Shown here one piece after another: positions 6,396-7,451 of a stretch of 7,451 nt of DNA (positions are counted from its first letter, which is position 1; each line of letters opens with the position of its first letter). A program made the translations under genes and the position numbers. This DNA is from Lactobacillaceae bacterium (lineage in GTDB: Bacteria > Bacillota > Bacilli > Lactobacillales > Lactobacillaceae): assembly GCA_902834055.1 (NCBI GenBank), contig CADFHB010000026.1, positions 1 through 7,451 on the forward strand, given 5' to 3'. The notes under the pieces were generated by a model that saw nothing but the letters and a program-made list of their open reading frames with translations, searched no databases and was not told where the DNA came from.

Positions 6396-6488
6396 ATGCC
6401 AAAGGAAGCGATTGTCTTAGCGCGCCAGCCCGGCGGCTTATGTTCGGACATTAGCAGAGGGGGAATAATAGACTTTCGGCGTAATTAA
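6396..6488 (+). pseudogene. Start of the next operon gene, cut off near the IS5 element
   Basis: A perfect ribosome binding site, AGGAGGAG (6383-6390), sits five bases before ATG 6396, only 18 bp after the Gtf3-like gene. The frame encodes MPKEAIVLARQPGG and about 16 more residues before TAA at 6486-6488. The start of the ORF (Met-Pro-Lys-Glu-Ala-Ile-Val-Leu-Ala) would suit the first beta-strand of another glycosyltransferase, but it is too short to assign a family. The later residues are probably insertion-sequence or scar sequence, since the IS5-family transposase ends at 6495. The rest of the gene is not seen before the end of the window. The reading is strong for a real gene start and weak for function. 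Confidence 0.6.
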
Positions 6489-6494
6489 AACCTT

Positions 6495-7332
6495 CTATTG
6501 TGCATATTCCAAGTTATATAAGGCGCAAAGCAAATTGTAAACTTTCCCCAAGTTACGACGCCGCTTTCGATATCGGTCTGCTAAGATGTGGAAATTCTTT
6601 AGGTATGAGTTAACGTGCTCAATCTTCATCCGAAACCGGGCTAACGTATGATTATAGGTCTTCTCTTCGACCGTTAATTACCCGCCACGAGGTTTCTTGT
6701 GGGGAACAATACTATTAGCGTGGTACTTCTGAATTCCTTGATAGCCACTGTCGACGACCAAGCATACCCACTCAGAGATCGTTAGCTTGCCTAAAGTGGT
6801 CTTGAATAACTGAAAATCGTGAACAGCGCCCTGAGCCAAGTGAACACTCAGAATCCGTGAGTCACGTACTCGGTATACCACTTGAGCTTTTACCGTGTGC
6901 GTTTTACGCTTTCCCGAGTAATTTTGTTTTTGCTTTTTTTGGCCGCTCAACTCGTGTGTCGGTTGCGTCAACTAGCACGATTTCAAATGGGCTATCTTCA
7001 TTAAGTAACTCTTTAGCACTAGGCAGATGAAACTGCTTCGAGCGCATGAGGACCATTTCTACTCGTTCAATCACCGTTCGGATGGTCTTTTCATCTACCC
7101 CATAGTGAGCAGCCAACATCATATTGGTTGGGTAGCTTCGCCAGTGCTCCGCCGTAATTAGGACTTTATCTTCACTGGTTAACTTACTGGGCCGGCCTCG
7201 GTGCGTGTGGACCTGGCAATAATCAGCTTCCACTAATTCAACCATCTGATTAAAGATATCACGAGGAAAGCCAACTACCTGACGAAACTTGGTATCACTG
7301 TAGGTTTTCAGCGTATCAGAATAAACAGACAT
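6495..7332 (-). pseudogene. IS5-family transposase, broken by a frameshift in an A7 run and a stop codon
   Basis: The repaired product is about 278 residues, normal for ISL2-type IS5 transposases. It starts at ATG 7332 (AAGGA upstream). Domains: an N-terminal helix-turn-helix region at about residues 46-95 (RGRPSKLTSEDKVLITAEHW ... GVDEKTIRTVIERVE), then the DDE_Tnp_4 core with VDATDT (Asp122), VVDSGYQG (second Asp) and the Glu of MKIEHVN. Frame 1 runs past a run of seven A (minus strand of 6940-6934) and stops at 6904. With six A the protein would continue PKKQKQNYSGKRKTHTVKAQ, the family sequence. A TAA (6680-6678) then interrupts after HKKPRGG, and the same frame continues LTVEEKTYNHTLARFRMKIE to TAG at 6497-6495. 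The A7 run could allow slippage, as suggested for some IS5 subgroups, but the extra stop codon argues for a dead copy. Confidence 0.87.
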
Positions 7333-7358
7333 GATGGTAAGTATCCTTTTTTGCAAAG

Positions 7359-7367
7359 AATATACCA
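7359..7367 (-). promoter_or_regulatory. Candidate extended -10 promoter for the IS5 transposase
   Basis: The minus strand reads TGGTATATT, an extended -10 element with one mismatch in the hexamer, 26 bp upstream of the transposase ATG. No -35 box at 16-18 bp spacing is convincing. TTGACG lies only 7 bp upstream of the hexamer, too close to serve. Confidence 0.35.
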
Positions 7368-7373
7368 GAAACG

Positions 7374-7451
7374 TCAATTGCTAGTTTGTAACATTCCAAA
7401 TTTTGCTAGATTATTCGTCATGACAAGTGCCTCGATCTGTGCTTGCAATCC
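7374..7451 (-). CDS. C-terminal tail of an unidentified minus-strand ORF
   Basis: The minus strand is open from the last base of the window to TGA at 7376-7374. It encodes 25 residues including QAQIEALVMTNNLAKFGMLQ. The heptad-like start (Leu-Gln-Ala-Gln-Ile-Glu-Ala-Leu) resembles a coiled-coil end such as that of a small transposase subunit, but I cannot assign it. It ends 41 bp before the IS5 transposase ATG. It may be part of another mobile element into which the IS5 copy inserted, or an upstream ORF of the same element. With only 25 codons the coding call is uncertain. Confidence 0.35.
   Translation of the reverse strand, partial: GLQAQIEALVMTNNLAKFGMLQTSN

Larger units (their letters stand above)
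6460..7373 (-). mobile_element. IS5-family (ISL2-like) insertion sequence, decayed, ends approximate
   Basis: A single transposase gene of IS5/DDE_Tnp_4 type fills the element, convergent with the glycosyltransferase genes. I could not fix its ends. No convincing terminal inverted repeat was found by eye between 6440-6495 and 7333-7380, although GAAA-GTCTATT and GAAACGTC-AATT on the two sides are loosely alike. The left edge must lie after the start of the interrupted gene (about 6425-6490). The right edge may lie at or beyond 7373. Confidence 0.5.

Noticed and set aside
1..7451. CRISPR array, tRNA or rRNA genes
   Set aside because: No regularly spaced repeats, and no cloverleaf or rRNA-like conserved segment seen on either strand.

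Overview
The window looks like an accessory, IS-rich island from a mid-GC member of the Lactobacillaceae (Limosilactobacillus-like). This is an inference from three things: the low-GC Gram-positive style of the signals (strong AGGAGG ribosome binding sites, extended -10 promoters, hairpin-plus-T-run terminators), the kinds of protein present, and the contrast between GC-rich glycosyltransferase genes and AT-richer insertion sequences. I cannot name a species.

Layout. (1) 1-1732: the right-hand part of an IS66-family element, with the tail of tnpB, a frameshifted tnpC, a terminator and a right end carrying a perfect 13-bp tandem repeat. (2) 1744-1979, minus strand: an unrecognised compact unit with a -10 box, a good ribosome binding site, an 11-residue ORF, a strongly folded RNA segment and two tandem intrinsic terminators. 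(3) 2096-3000, minus strand: an Rpn-family (PD-(D/E)XK) nuclease gene whose normal ATG is out of frame by one base at an A-tract. (4) 3023-3633: about 600 bp without a convincing gene. (5) 3634-6488, plus strand: a glycosyltransferase cluster consisting of a broken family 2 glycosyltransferase, an intact GT-D fold enzyme of the SP_1767/DUF1792 family, an intact Gtf3-like enzyme, and the first codons of another gene. (6) 6495-7332, minus strand: a decayed IS5-family transposase at the end of the cluster. The last 78 bases hold the C-terminal tail of an unidentified minus-strand ORF.

How the genes fit together. Gtf3 and DUF1792 enzymes are known from the glycosylation loci of serine-rich repeat adhesins (for example Fap1 of Streptococcus parasanguinis), where they extend the O-linked GlcNAc that the GtfA/GtfB pair places on the adhesin. 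The two intact genes overlap by 11 bp and are probably co-translated. No adhesin, GtfA/GtfB or accessory Sec gene lies in this window, so the link to an adhesin is inferred from family membership. The island is decaying: the upstream glycosyltransferase has a deletion and a stop codon, the downstream gene is cut off close to an IS5-family element, and both transposases and the nuclease have frame breaks. Several breaks are single-base events in short runs, so sequencing or assembly error is a real alternative for those.
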